The notes below the pieces were generated by a model that saw only the letters and a program-made list of their open reading frames with translations, was not told the DNA's origin and ran no database searches. A DNA stretch of 37,459 nucleotides from UBA3103 sp002365855 (lineage in GTDB: Bacteria; Bacillota; Desulfotomaculia; Desulfotomaculales; Pelotomaculaceae). The position numbers and the translations under genes are program-made. Positions 16,423-23,666 of the stretch are shown piece by piece (the first letter of the stretch is position 1; each line of letters opens with the position of its first letter). Location of the stretch: contig DAOURR010000018.1 of NCBI GenBank assembly GCA_030627625.1, positions 1 through 37,459 on the forward strand, given 5' to 3'.

Positions 16423-16506
16423 TCACAAGATTTACATGATTTTCAGGATTTACAGGATTTATTTAATATTTAATTAAAATTATTTTCAAATCCTGTTAAT
16501 CATGTG
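16423..16506. repeat. TACAGGATT inverted element B (atpA-atpG gap)
   Basis: Left arm TCACAAGATT...TTACAGGATTT (16423-16460), right arm AAATCCTGTTAATCATGTG (16488-16506), 27 AT-rich bases between. Shortest complete copy of the family in this window; ends 18 bases past the atpA stop. Confidence 0.8.
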
Positions 16507-16524
16507 TTTTGTCCTTTTGTTAAC

Positions 16525-18042
16525 CTACAGTCCGCGAGCGGTTTTAAAGCCCGCTTTGAACTCCTCGATAGCTGCGAGCAGTTCTTTTTCAATTGTCTTC
16601 AACTCGCCGGTTGCACGAATGGCTTCGCCGATGTTTGGCTTGTTCGCCTTCATAAACTTCAAAAAATCTGCTTCAAAAGGCTGAACAGCTTCTACCGGTA
16701 GATCGTCCAGGTAACCTTTGGCGGCTGCAAAAATGCTCATGATCTGGTCTTCTACCGCCATGGGCACATACTGGCCCTGCTTTAAAAGTTCCACCATGCG
16801 CTCACCGCGGGTCAGCTTGGCCTGGGTCGTTTTGTCCAGGTCGGAGCCGAACTGGGCAAAAGCAGCCAGTTCACGGTACTGGGCGAGGTCGAGGCGCAGG
16901 CTGCCGGCAATCGATTTCATGGCCTTGACCTGGGCTGCGCCACCGACCCGGGATACTGAAATACCCACGTTAACCGCAGGGCGTACGCCGGCGTAGAACA
17001 GGTCGGGCTCCAGGAAAATCTGACCGTCTGTGATGGAAATCACGTTTGTCGGGATATAAGCTGAAACGTCACCGGCCTGGGTCTCAATAATGGGCAGGGC
17101 GGTCATGGAACCGGCGCCCAGGTCATCCGAGAGCTTGCAGGCACGCTCCAGTAACCGGCTGTGCAGGTTGAACACGTCGCCCGGATAAGCTTCACGCCCG
17201 GGCGGCCGGCGCAGAAGCAGGGAAAGTTCACGGTAAGCAGATGCCTGTTTGGAAAGGTCATCGTAAATAATCAGCACGTGTTTGCCCTGGGCCATGAATT
17301 CCTCACCCATGGCGGCTCCCGCAAAGGGAGCGATATAGAGCAGGGGGGCCGGGTCGGCTGCGGTAGAGGACACGATGATGGTATAATCCATCGCGCCGGT
17401 ATCAGTCAACCGCTGCAGCACGTTGGCCACTGTGGACTGCTTCTGGCCTACGGCAACGTAAATGCAGATGACGTCTCCGCCCTTCTGGTTGATGATCGCG
17501 TCAACCGCGATAGCGGTCTTGCCGGTCTGGCGGTCGCCAAGGATGAGTTCCCTCTGCCCCCGGCCGATAGGAATCATGGAGTCGATAGCCTTGAGCCCTG
17601 TCTGCAGGGGCTGGTGCACCCCCTTGCGGAAGATAACGCCGGGGGCGATTTTTTCAACCGGGAGGAATTTATCACTCTTAATAGGTCCTTTGCCATCCAG
17701 CGGCTGGCCCAGAGGGTTGACCACGCGCCCGATCAGGGCGTCTCCCACGGGCACAGACACGATCCGGCCGGTGCGCTTGACGGTGTCACCTTCCTTGATG
17801 TGCCTGTATGGTCCAAGAATAACGCAACCGATGTTGTCCTCTTCCAGGTTAAGAGCCATCCCGAAAACGCCACCCGGGAATTCAAGCAGCTCCATGGACA
17901 TACAGTCAGTTAAACCGTAAACACGGGCGATACCGTCACCGACCTGGATAACGGTACCGACGTCGGTCATCTCAATCTGGGCCTGGTATTTATCAATCTG
18001 CTGCCGGATAATCGAGCTGATTTCTTCAGGTCGCAAATTCAT
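16525..18042 (-). CDS. atpA: ATP synthase alpha subunit
   Basis: Non-catalytic nucleotide-binding F1 subunit, 505 residues, full length. P-loop GDRQTGKT at 169-176, the alpha-type signature PAVNVGISVSRVGGAAQ, and the N-terminal segment (RPEEISSIIRQQIDKY) that contacts the delta subunit. ATG at 18042 after GGGGTGA. 22 bases after atpH. Confidence 0.98.
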   Translation of the reverse strand: MNLRPEEISSIIRQQIDKYQAQIEMTDVGTVIQVGDGIARVYGLTDCMSMELLEFPGGVFGMALNLEEDNIGCVILGPYRHIKEGDTVKRTGRIVSVPVGDALIGRVVNPLGQPLDGKGPIKSDKFLPVEKIAPGVIFRKGVHQPLQTGLKAIDSMIPIGRGQRELILGDRQTGKTAIAVDAIINQKGGDVICIYVAVGQKQSTVANVLQRLTDTGAMDYTIIVSSTAADPAPLLYIAPFAGAAMGEEFMAQGKHVLIIYDDLSKQASAYRELSLLLRRPPGREAYPGDVFNLHSRLLERACKLSDDLGAGSMTALPIIETQAGDVSAYIPTNVISITDGQIFLEPDLFYAGVRPAVNVGISVSRVGGAAQVKAMKSIAGSLRLDLAQYRELAAFAQFGSDLDKTTQAKLTRGERMVELLKQGQYVPMAVEDQIMSIFAAAKGYLDDLPVEAVQPFEADFLKFMKANKPNIGEAIRATGELKTIEKELLAAIEEFKAGFKTARGL

Positions 18043-18064
18043 CTACTGGTTCACCCCTATCTAG

Positions 18065-18625
18065 TTAGCTTATTGCCTTAAGGGCCTCTTTCAGGGAAGC
18101 CAATCTGGTCTTGATACTGCCGTCTATAATTTTATCACCCATACGCACCACAACCCCGCCAATCAGGGAAGGATCAATGGTGAAAGCGGTTTGCACTTTA
18201 TTGCCGGTCAGCCTGGCCAGGATCCCGTTCAGTTCACCCTTTTCCTTATCGTTCAAATCTACCGCCGACGCAACCTGAGCCGCAACGATGTTCCGTCCGG
18301 CATTGGCCAAGGCCACAAACTCAGCTGCGATGTCGCTGAAATACGTCTCGCGGCGGCGGTCAACCAACAAGGCAAGAAAGTTACCAGTTACATCAGAGAT
18401 ACTTCCTTTAAATAACTGGCTTAGCAATTCTTTTTTAGCAGCAGGGGTAATCTGGGGATGGTAAAGCAGTTTTTGCAGGTCGATGTTTTCTTGCAGGATC
18501 TGATCGACTGCTATTAATTCCTCTTCCACTTTGTCCACCATGCTTATATCTTTTGGCGAGACCTTTTCAGTTGAGGCAATATCATACAACGCTGCTGCAT
18601 AGCGCCCCGCTACAGGCCCCCTCAT
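18065..18625 (-). CDS. atpH: ATP synthase delta subunit
   Basis: Peripheral stalk subunit that links b to the top of F1, 186 residues. N-terminal helical bundle begins VAGRYAAALYDIA, a typical delta start; the C-terminal part ends with VVRMGDKIIDGSIKTRLASL, the conserved family ending. Its ATG overlaps the atpF stop by four bases (ATGA), so translation is coupled. Confidence 0.96.
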   Translation of the reverse strand: MRGPVAGRYAAALYDIASTEKVSPKDISMVDKVEEELIAVDQILQENIDLQKLLYHPQITPAAKKELLSQLFKGSISDVTGNFLALLVDRRRETYFSDIAAEFVALANAGRNIVAAQVASAVDLNDKEKGELNGILARLTGNKVQTAFTIDPSLIGGVVVRMGDKIIDGSIKTRLASLKEALKAIS

Positions 18626-19110
18626 TGCAATTCCCCTGCCTCTTTAATAAAGTTTTCAATCATGCTGTGCTGAATTTCATCGTCCATTCTTCTATTAATA
18701 ATCTTCCCGGCAACCAGTACAGAAAGGGAAGCAAGCTGTTCACGCAGCTCTGCAACGGCCCTCTGTTTCTCACGTTCAATTTCAGCAAGAGCAGAATCTT
18801 TCAACCTTGTGGCTTCGCCTTTTGCCTTTTCAACAATTTCGGCAGCTTGATCTTCACCTGTCTTGGCGGCTTTCTGAATGATCTCCTGAGCTTGTTCCCG
18901 GGCAAGCCGCATTTCAGCTTCGTAACCAGCCTTTAATTGTTCAGCTTCCTGCCTTTCCTTTTCTGCGGCGGAGATATTATTGGCGATATGCTCAGACCGG
19001 GCAGAAAGCACTTTCACCAAAGGTTTGTAAACTACCAGGCGCAAGAAAATTAATAAAATTACAAAATCAACTATCTGCGCTAGGATTGTTGCGTTAAACT
19101 CTAGCCCCAT
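18622..19110 (-). CDS. atpF: ATP synthase subunit b
   Basis: Peripheral stalk of Fo, 162 residues. One N-terminal membrane helix (ILAQIVDFVILLIFLRLVVY, about residues 8-27) and a long charged coiled coil (EKERQEAEQLKAGYEAEM onward). I start at the ATG at 19110, preceded by GGAGGGAA; the longer frame upstream has no ribosome site and adds an unrelated Cys-rich stretch. Overlaps atpH by four bases. Separated from atpE by 257 bases with a strong hairpin. Confidence 0.95.
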   Translation of the reverse strand: MGLEFNATILAQIVDFVILLIFLRLVVYKPLVKVLSARSEHIANNISAAEKERQEAEQLKAGYEAEMRLAREQAQEIIQKAAKTGEDQAAEIVEKAKGEATRLKDSALAEIEREKQRAVAELREQLASLSVLVAGKIINRRMDDEIQHSMIENFIKEAGELQ

Positions 19111-19190
19111 TGACTTAATTCCCTCCTTCCATCTCTTGTGGACAAAAGGAAGGCTTAGCGGTAAACAGCAGTCCGCAGTTTGCAATTGGA

Positions 19191-19224
19191 GTAAAGGAAT
19201 TCGGCCTGTGCCGAATTCCTTTAC
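19191..19224. repeat. Perfect 15-base hairpin between atpE and atpF
   Basis: GTAAAGGAATTCGGC (19191-19205) and GCCGAATTCCTTTAC (19210-19224), loop CTGT. No T tract follows on the minus strand, so it is unlikely to be a full terminator. It could stabilise the upstream atpBE message or be a mobile REP-like unit. The rest of the 257-base gap (19111-19367) shows no gene. Confidence 0.8.
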
Positions 19225-19367
19225 GGGTTAGTTAGTTGCCATGCTACTGATAAAATCGGCTTAATAAAGATGAATAATGCATAATAATCAGTATCCTCCA
19301 ACTACGGGAAATCAACTGCTGACTACAGTCCCGCTAGCCCTTTTTTGCCATAACACAGAATAACTCA

Positions 19368-19604
19368 TTAGTGACCAACTTGACCAAAGAGCATGAAGGC
19401 AATAACGACCGCAATGATGGGGAGAGCTTCGATCAGACCTACGGAGATGAACATCAGGGTCATAATGTTACCCCTTGCCTCCGGCTGACGAGCAATACCA
19501 CTGACCGCCGCTCCAGTGACCATACCGTCACCTATGCCAGCGCCCAGAGCGGCAAGACCCACCGCTAAAGCTGCACCTAGGGCAGCACCGGCTCCTACTT
19601 CCAT
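19368..19604 (-). CDS. atpE: ATP synthase subunit c
   Basis: Rotor-ring proteolipid, 78 residues, two membrane helices joined by the polar loop RQPEARG (39-45). The ion-carrying carboxylate is E59 in VGLIEALPII. The next residue is Ala and residue 26 (GAGIGDG) is Asp, not the Ser/Thr and Gln expected in known Na+-binding rings, which suggests proton coupling. ATG at 19604 after AAAGGAGGGG, the strongest ribosome site of the operon, in keeping with the need for many copies. Confidence 0.97.
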   Translation of the reverse strand: MEVGAGAALGAALAVGLAALGAGIGDGMVTGAAVSGIARQPEARGNIMTLMFISVGLIEALPIIAVVIAFMLFGQVGH

Positions 19605-19725
19605 TTATTTCCCCTCCTTTCCAAAGTAAAATTTAATATAACATTTTATTCAATTGATGGAACACGAAACATCTTAGATTAAACCTTCCAATCACCTGAA
19701 ACCTTTTTTAAGTACACCAGTTAAG

Positions 19726-20463
19726 CTAGTGATGGTCGGCTACCGCCTGCCCGACATAAGCTATACTGAGCATAGTAAAGATAAAAGCCTGGATAAAACC
19801 GACAAAGATACTGAAAGCCAGCCATATTACAGAAGCAACAAATCCACCTAGAACGTGCGTCCATCCTCCCAACAGACCCAACAGCACGGCGATTAAAACT
19901 TCTCCGCCGTAAATGTTTCCGTAAAGACGGAAGGTCAGCGTAATTGGTTTAGCAAAGTCTTCAATGATGACAATTGGGAGAAAAAACACGAAGGGCTGGA
20001 TGTAGTGCTTGAAGTAACTCAAGCCTTTATACCTGATCCCGTAAACGTATATGATTATGAAGGTGCAAAGGGCAAGGCCCAAGGTTGTGTTATAGTCGGC
20101 TGTCGGTGAAGTGAGAGTGGGAACCAGACCAATCAGGTTGGCAAACAGGATAAAGATAAAGTACGTCACCACGATACTGATTAAACTGTATCCCTTTTTT
20201 GGATCCATATTATCATTTACCAGGCCTCTAATGAATTCAAAAATTGCTTCAAAAATATTCTGTGCGCCCTTAGGCCTGTTCAGGCTCATACTCCTGGTGG
20301 CACACACGGCAAACAGCGCTACCAGAACCATGGTAATCCAGGTCATAATTAAGGTTTTGGGATTAAACTGTAAAACCGTGTTACCGACGATCAATTCCCA
20401 GGACCCGTTGGCTGGCCAGCCCCAAAAATTTAGTTGTTGTTCTGCTTCGTGTAAGCTCAGCAT
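19726..20463 (-). CDS. atpB: ATP synthase subunit a
   Basis: Membrane stator of Fo that forms the ion half-channels, 245 residues with five or six hydrophobic segments. The essential arginine is R179 in ITLTFRLYGNIYGGEVL, and the last helix has FIQAFIFTMLSIAYVGQA, both invariant in the family. ATG at 20463 after AAAGGGGGT. 38 bases downstream of the atpI gene. Confidence 0.97.
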   Translation of the reverse strand: MLSLHEAEQQLNFWGWPANGSWELIVGNTVLQFNPKTLIMTWITMVLVALFAVCATRSMSLNRPKGAQNIFEAIFEFIRGLVNDNMDPKKGYSLISIVVTYFIFILFANLIGLVPTLTSPTADYNTTLGLALCTFIIIYVYGIRYKGLSYFKHYIQPFVFFLPIVIIEDFAKPITLTFRLYGNIYGGEVLIAVLLGLLGGWTHVLGGFVASVIWLAFSIFVGFIQAFIFTMLSIAYVGQAVADHH

Positions 20464-20501
20464 TTTCTTTTCTTACCCCCTTTCTTATTAAAGTTTCTTA
20501 T

Positions 20502-20906
20502 TTAAAGGTTAGACCTTTCAGTTTTGCGGGCGGACAAGCCCATCACTAAACAAACAGCACATGCTGTAAAAATAACAGGTACTACAAAAAGCCCTGCAGC
20601 GGCGGCATACAAATTAATCCATCCGTTCCTGGCAACAAAAAATAAAACTGCGAAAACGATGGACAGGCGCATGGCAAACCCGGCTTTCATCCGGGAATTG
20701 GCCTGTGGCGCCATCAAGTGGACGATTGAGCGCAACCTTTTGCCCAGAAAAAAAGCATTCCACATACCCACCGCAGTTCCGATCACAAAACCCCACAAAA
20801 CAGGGTCCTGCAACCGGAAAAAAAGGGCAAGACAAAGGAATGCTAAGATAAAGCCGGATATTTTTAATGTCCTGGCTAACTGGCCATCAAAATCCCAATC
20901 GCGCAC
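20502..20906 (-). CDS. atpI: ATP synthase subunit I (AtpI)
   Basis: 134 residues with four hydrophobic segments (about 14-31, 35-54, 78-95, 101-124); ATP_synt_I-type membrane protein. In other bacteria AtpI helps assemble the c-ring and may carry Mg2+. Starts with GTG at 20906, six bases after the preceding gene. Identified by position at the head of the atp operon, length and membrane pattern; sequence conservation in this family is low. Confidence 0.82.
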   Translation of the reverse strand: MRDWDFDGQLARTLKISGFILAFLCLALFFRLQDPVLWGFVIGTAVGMWNAFFLGKRLRSIVHLMAPQANSRMKAGFAMRLSIVFAVLFFVARNGWINLYAAAAGLFVVPVIFTACAVCLVMGLSARKTERSNL

Positions 20907-20912
20907 GTACCC

Positions 20913-21161
20913 CTACTCCCTCTCAAAAAACCCCTGCAACGTCTTTAAAACACCCAAAACTCCAACAGCAAGCCCTACCAGCACACCTGCCAGCAGGAAC
21001 CATGGCCCAGTCCCTAACAACCCGTCCAGATACCTGCCCCCGTAATACCCCAACACTACTGTAATGGCTAATTCCGCACCAATGGTCGTAGTAACGGCAA
21101 GTGCCTGGAAGGCGCCGATCTGTTTTTGGTTCTTTCTATCTTTTTCTTCATTACCGGGCAT
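20913..21161 (-). CDS. atpZ: AtpZ/AtpI-type small membrane protein
   Basis: 82 residues. A charged N-terminus (GNEEKDRKNQKQIG) precedes two membrane helices, with the family-like stretch LGYYGGRYLDGLLGTGPWF between them. Members form a Mg2+/Ca2+-linked complex with AtpI at the start of atp operons in several Firmicutes. ATG at 21161, nine bases after AAGGAC. First gene of the operon; a possible promoter lies upstream at 21253-21282. Confidence 0.8.
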   Translation of the reverse strand: MPGNEEKDRKNQKQIGAFQALAVTTTIGAELAITVVLGYYGGRYLDGLLGTGPWFLLAGVLVGLAVGVLGVLKTLQGFFERE

Positions 21162-21252
21162 TCTAAGGCGTCCTTATCTCTCTAACAACCCACTCATAAC
21201 AAAACATTTTCTTTTTTCTTTTTTATTGGGACAATGCATCAGAATATTTTAA

Positions 21253-21282
21253 TCCTGATTTCTTATTTTCTACAAAAATAAA
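21253..21282 (-). promoter_or_regulatory. Weak candidate promoter of the atp operon
   Basis: In the 168-base gap after wecB, on the minus strand, TTGTAG is followed after 18 bases by TAAAAT (5 of 6 to the -10 consensus). The leader would be about 85 bases. Read-through from wecB cannot be ruled out because no terminator is visible between them. Confidence 0.3.
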
Positions 21283-21329
21283 GTTATTCCTCCACCATAT
21301 TAAGAAATTTTAAAAGGAAATAAAATATT

Positions 21330-22496
21330 TTAGTTATCGTGTGTTACAAGTGGTGTAAATTCGAACGGTCTGTCATTAGATAAATTAAACCTGAACCGGA
21401 TGGCCTGCACAATCCTTTTCGATGCGTGCCCGTCTCCGTATGGGTTAACAGCATTGGCCATTTTACCGTATCTGAGCTGATCGTCTAAAAGCCTCCTGGT
21501 TTCCAGGGCAACTGCCTCTGTGCCGGTTCCAACCAGCTTGACCGTGCCGGCATCCACCGCCTCGGGGCGCTCGGTGGTGTTACGCAGCACAAGAACAGGC
21601 TTGCCGAGGGATGGAGCCTCCTCCTGAAGTCCGCCCGAGTCGCTCAGGACCAGGAAACTGCGGCTGATAAGGTTTACAAATGGCTGGTAGTCCATGGGCT
21701 CAATCAGGCGCACTCTGTCCAACCCCCCCAGTTCTTCAGCCACGACGCTGCGCACGGCCGGGTTTTTATGGACCGGAAAAACAACTTCCACATCGTGATA
21801 GTCTTCCACAACTTCCCGGATAGCTCTGTATATGCCCCGCATGGGCTCGCCCAGGTTTTCCCTGCGATGAGTCGTAACCAGAAGGACCCTGTTCCTGTCA
21901 TAATCAATATTATTTAAAATGGGGTCTTCAAAACGAAACCCCGGACGTACCGTGGCTATAAGAGCATCTATGACGGTATTGCCTGTCACAAAAATCTTGT
22001 CGGCCGCAACCCCTTCCGCCAAAAGGTTTTTCTTTGCGGCAGCAGTGGGCGCATAATTAAAATCCGCCAGGACACCGGTCAGGTGGCGGTTGATTTCTTC
22101 AGGAAAAGGAGAAAACTTGTCGTGCGTTCTCAGGCCCGCCTCCACATGGCCCACCGGGATCTGCAGATAAAATGCAGCCAGAGCGGCCACAAAGGTGGTG
22201 GTGGTATCACCATGAACCAGCACCAGGTCAGGCGACTCACTATGAAAGACCTGCTGCAGGCCATGAAGGGCCCGCCCGGTGATGTCAAACAGGTTCTGTC
22301 CCTGCCGCATGATGTCAAGATCGTGGGCGGGAGTAATCCCGAACAAATCAAGAACCTGATCCAGCATTTCCCTGTGCTGGGCCGTAACCGCAACCCGGCA
22401 GTCGATCTCCGGCCTGTATTTTTCCAGCTCTTTCACCAAAGGCGCCATTTTGATGGCCTCTGGCCTGGTACCGAAAACAGCCAATACTTTCAACAA
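21330..22496 (-). CDS. wecB: UDP-N-acetylglucosamine 2-epimerase (non-hydrolysing)
   Basis: Interconverts UDP-GlcNAc and UDP-ManNAc, supplying wall teichoic acid or surface polysaccharide synthesis (B. subtilis name mnaA). 388 residues. Family motifs: FGTRPEAIKMAPLV at the N-terminus, LVHGDTTTTFVAA, PVGHVEAGLRT, and SDSGGLQEEAPSLGKPVLV. Starts with TTG at 22496 behind GAGGAG; no ATG fits. It sits just upstream of the atp operon, as mnaA does in B. subtilis. Confidence 0.96.
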   Translation of the reverse strand: MLKVLAVFGTRPEAIKMAPLVKELEKYRPEIDCRVAVTAQHREMLDQVLDLFGITPAHDLDIMRQGQNLFDITGRALHGLQQVFHSESPDLVLVHGDTTTTFVAALAAFYLQIPVGHVEAGLRTHDKFSPFPEEINRHLTGVLADFNYAPTAAAKKNLLAEGVAADKIFVTGNTVIDALIATVRPGFRFEDPILNNIDYDRNRVLLVTTHRRENLGEPMRGIYRAIREVVEDYHDVEVVFPVHKNPAVRSVVAEELGGLDRVRLIEPMDYQPFVNLISRSFLVLSDSGGLQEEAPSLGKPVLVLRNTTERPEAVDAGTVKLVGTGTEAVALETRRLLDDQLRYGKMANAVNPYGDGHASKRIVQAIRFRFNLSNDRPFEFTPLVTHDN

Positions 22497-22629
22497 ACAG
22501 ACATCTCCTCTTGTTGAACCACACAGTTTTATGTATATGGAGACAACATGTAAAACTTGTCAATCTTGGCAAATTTGCAAATATTTAAATTTTCAGATAA
22601 CCTTTCCTAAGAAGATAGTTTTCATTTTT

Positions 22630-22835
22630 TCACAGGATTTACAGGATTATTAGGATTTACAGGATTAATTATTTACTTTGATAGGTTTTTTCTAAATTTC
22701 CGTTTTACTTGTACGGAAGAACCAAAATTTATTATTAAACCAGTATTTAAACCAGTAGCTGTAAGATAATTAACAAGCTCCAGATATGCCCCTATTAAAT
22801 CTTGTTAATCTTGATGAATCCTGTTAATCCTGTGA
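22630..22835. mobile_element. TACAGGATT inverted element C with gene remnant
   Basis: Left arm: CACAGGATTTACAGGATT and TTTACAGGATTAAT (22630-22669). Right arm on the other strand: AATCTTGTTAATC, AATCCTGTTAATCCTGTGA (22798-22835). The 130 bases between encode the C-terminal part of a GxxExxY-type protein on the minus strand. This copy shows what the element family carried. Confidence 0.7.
22673..22795 (-). pseudogene. C-terminal remnant of a GxxExxY (PD-(D/E)XK-type) protein
   Basis: On the minus strand an open stretch reads AYLELVNYLTATGLNTGLII then NFGSSVQVKRKFRKN before a TAA at 22673. This matches the C-terminal pattern of GxxExxY proteins (AQLLNYLKATG, GLLINFG, VKR). The N-terminal part, including the GxxExxY motif and nuclease-like residues, is gone: the frame hits a stop inside the right-hand repeat arm. 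So the gene is dead and only about 38 codons remain. Identification is from remembered family motifs and needs a search. Confidence 0.7.
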
Positions 22836-22843
22836 TATTCTAT

Positions 22844-23452
22844 TTAATCCTTAGTTTCGTAGTGAACCAGCTTTACCCCGGCCTCATCAAACATTCCACG
22901 GGCGAGAGGGTCAGGATAGTCACCTTGAAAAACGATTTTTTTGATCCCCGCGTTAATTAATATTTTGGCACACAGGATGCAGGGCTGGTGGGTAACGTAA
23001 AAAACCGCGCCCTGGATTGCGATACCGTAAACGGCTGCCTGGACCAGGGCGTTTTGCTCAGCGTGCAGCCCCCGGCAGAGCTCGTGCCGCTGGCCTGAGG
23101 GAATACCTTCTTGATCCCGCAGGCATCCTACTTCCAGGCAATGCTTTAACCCCGCCGGAGCGCCATTATATCCACTGGCTAAAATTCGTTTGTCTTTAAC
23201 TATTATCGCCCCGACCCGTCTTCGCAGGCAGGTAGACCGGCTGGCTACTACAGACGTAATATCCATAAAATACTTGTCCCAACCGGGGCGTTGGGTCGTG
23301 GGTCGTGGGTCGTGAGATGTGGAACACTGGGACGTGGGTCGTGGGTCGTGGGTCGTGAGATTTTGGGGCATTCCATCCCGGTCAACTAAACTATGATTGT
23401 TTTCTTCGATATTGATATTGTTTTGATCGCTGGTTTGTTTTTTCTGTATCAT
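22844..23452 (-). CDS. comEB: Deoxycytidylate (dCMP) deaminase, ComEB-like, with repeat-derived N-terminus
   Basis: Converts dCMP to dUMP for dTTP synthesis. The catalytic domain starts near residue 57 (PGWDKYFMDITSVVASRSTC), the normal start of this family. Zinc ligands and the catalytic Glu are present: H130-A-E132 and P157-C158-x2-C161. The first ~56 residues are extra. They contain THDPRPT and SHDPRPT, which are translations of the dispersed GGGTCGT heptamer repeat at 23292-23360. Starts could be the ATG at 23452 (weak AAGGTG) or the ATG at 23371. The repeat is in frame and the enzyme domain is intact. Synteny with glyA and wecB is usual in related clostridia. Confidence 0.85.
   Translation of the reverse strand: MIQKKQTSDQNNINIEENNHSLVDRDGMPQNLTTHDPRPTSQCSTSHDPRPTTQRPGWDKYFMDITSVVASRSTCLRRRVGAIIVKDKRILASGYNGAPAGLKHCLEVGCLRDQEGIPSGQRHELCRGLHAEQNALVQAAVYGIAIQGAVFYVTHQPCILCAKILINAGIKKIVFQGDYPDPLARGMFDEAGVKLVHYETKD
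23292..23360 (+). repeat. GGGTCGT heptamer arrays inside comEB
   Basis: Two blocks in the same orientation, 23292-23316 and 23329-23360, each made of GGGTCGT or GGGACGT units and ending in GTGAGA. They lie in the coding frame and add residues to the N-terminus of the deaminase. Confidence 0.85.
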
Positions 23453-23514
23453 TATTACACCTTATAAAAATCAGATTCATGTTATCGAACTTAGACTACC
23501 CAGGAAAATTCTTT

Positions 23515-23532
23515 GTGCGAATAAATTCGCAC
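23515..23532. repeat. GTGCGAAT palindrome
   Basis: GTGCGAAT (23515-23522), AA, ATTCGCAC (23525-23532): a perfect 8-base inverted repeat next to the cruciform element at 23547-23662. REP-like short palindrome. Confidence 0.65.
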
Positions 23533-23546
23533 CTACGGTTTGTGTC

Positions 23547-23662
23547 GTGGGACGTGGGACGTGGGTATATTCTGCATTCCTTTGGGGTCGTTGACCCGTT
23601 CCCCTTGTCTCAAAAGACCATAGAGGAATGCCTAAATCCCACGTCCCATTTCCCACATCCAA
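23547..23662. repeat. Structured inverted element bounded by heptamer arrays
   Basis: Facing GGGACGT arrays (23547-23567 and, on the other strand, 23638-23661) enclose a compact fold. The outer stem is GCATTCCT (23574-23581) with AGGAATGC (23624-23631). Inside are two hairpins: GGGTC-GTT-GACCC (23585-23597) and GTCT-CAAA-AGAC (23607-23618). This is a multi-branch shape typical of a folded RNA or DNA cruciform. It lies between glyA and comEB. No convincing reading frame. Confidence 0.7.
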
Positions 23663-23666
23663 CATC

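Larger units (their letters stand above)
22497..22843. other. Gene-free gap holding a degraded mobile element
   Basis: 347 bases between wecB and the dCMP deaminase gene. Most of it is TACAGGATT element C (22630-22835) with a GxxExxY protein remnant inside. The remaining bases near wecB (22506-22629) are AT-rich with nothing recognisable. Confidence 0.6.

Noticed and set aside
19111..19185. Longer atpF start giving a 25-residue Cys-containing leader
   Set aside because: No ribosome site; the ATG at 19110 has GGAGGGAA and gives the family N-terminus.
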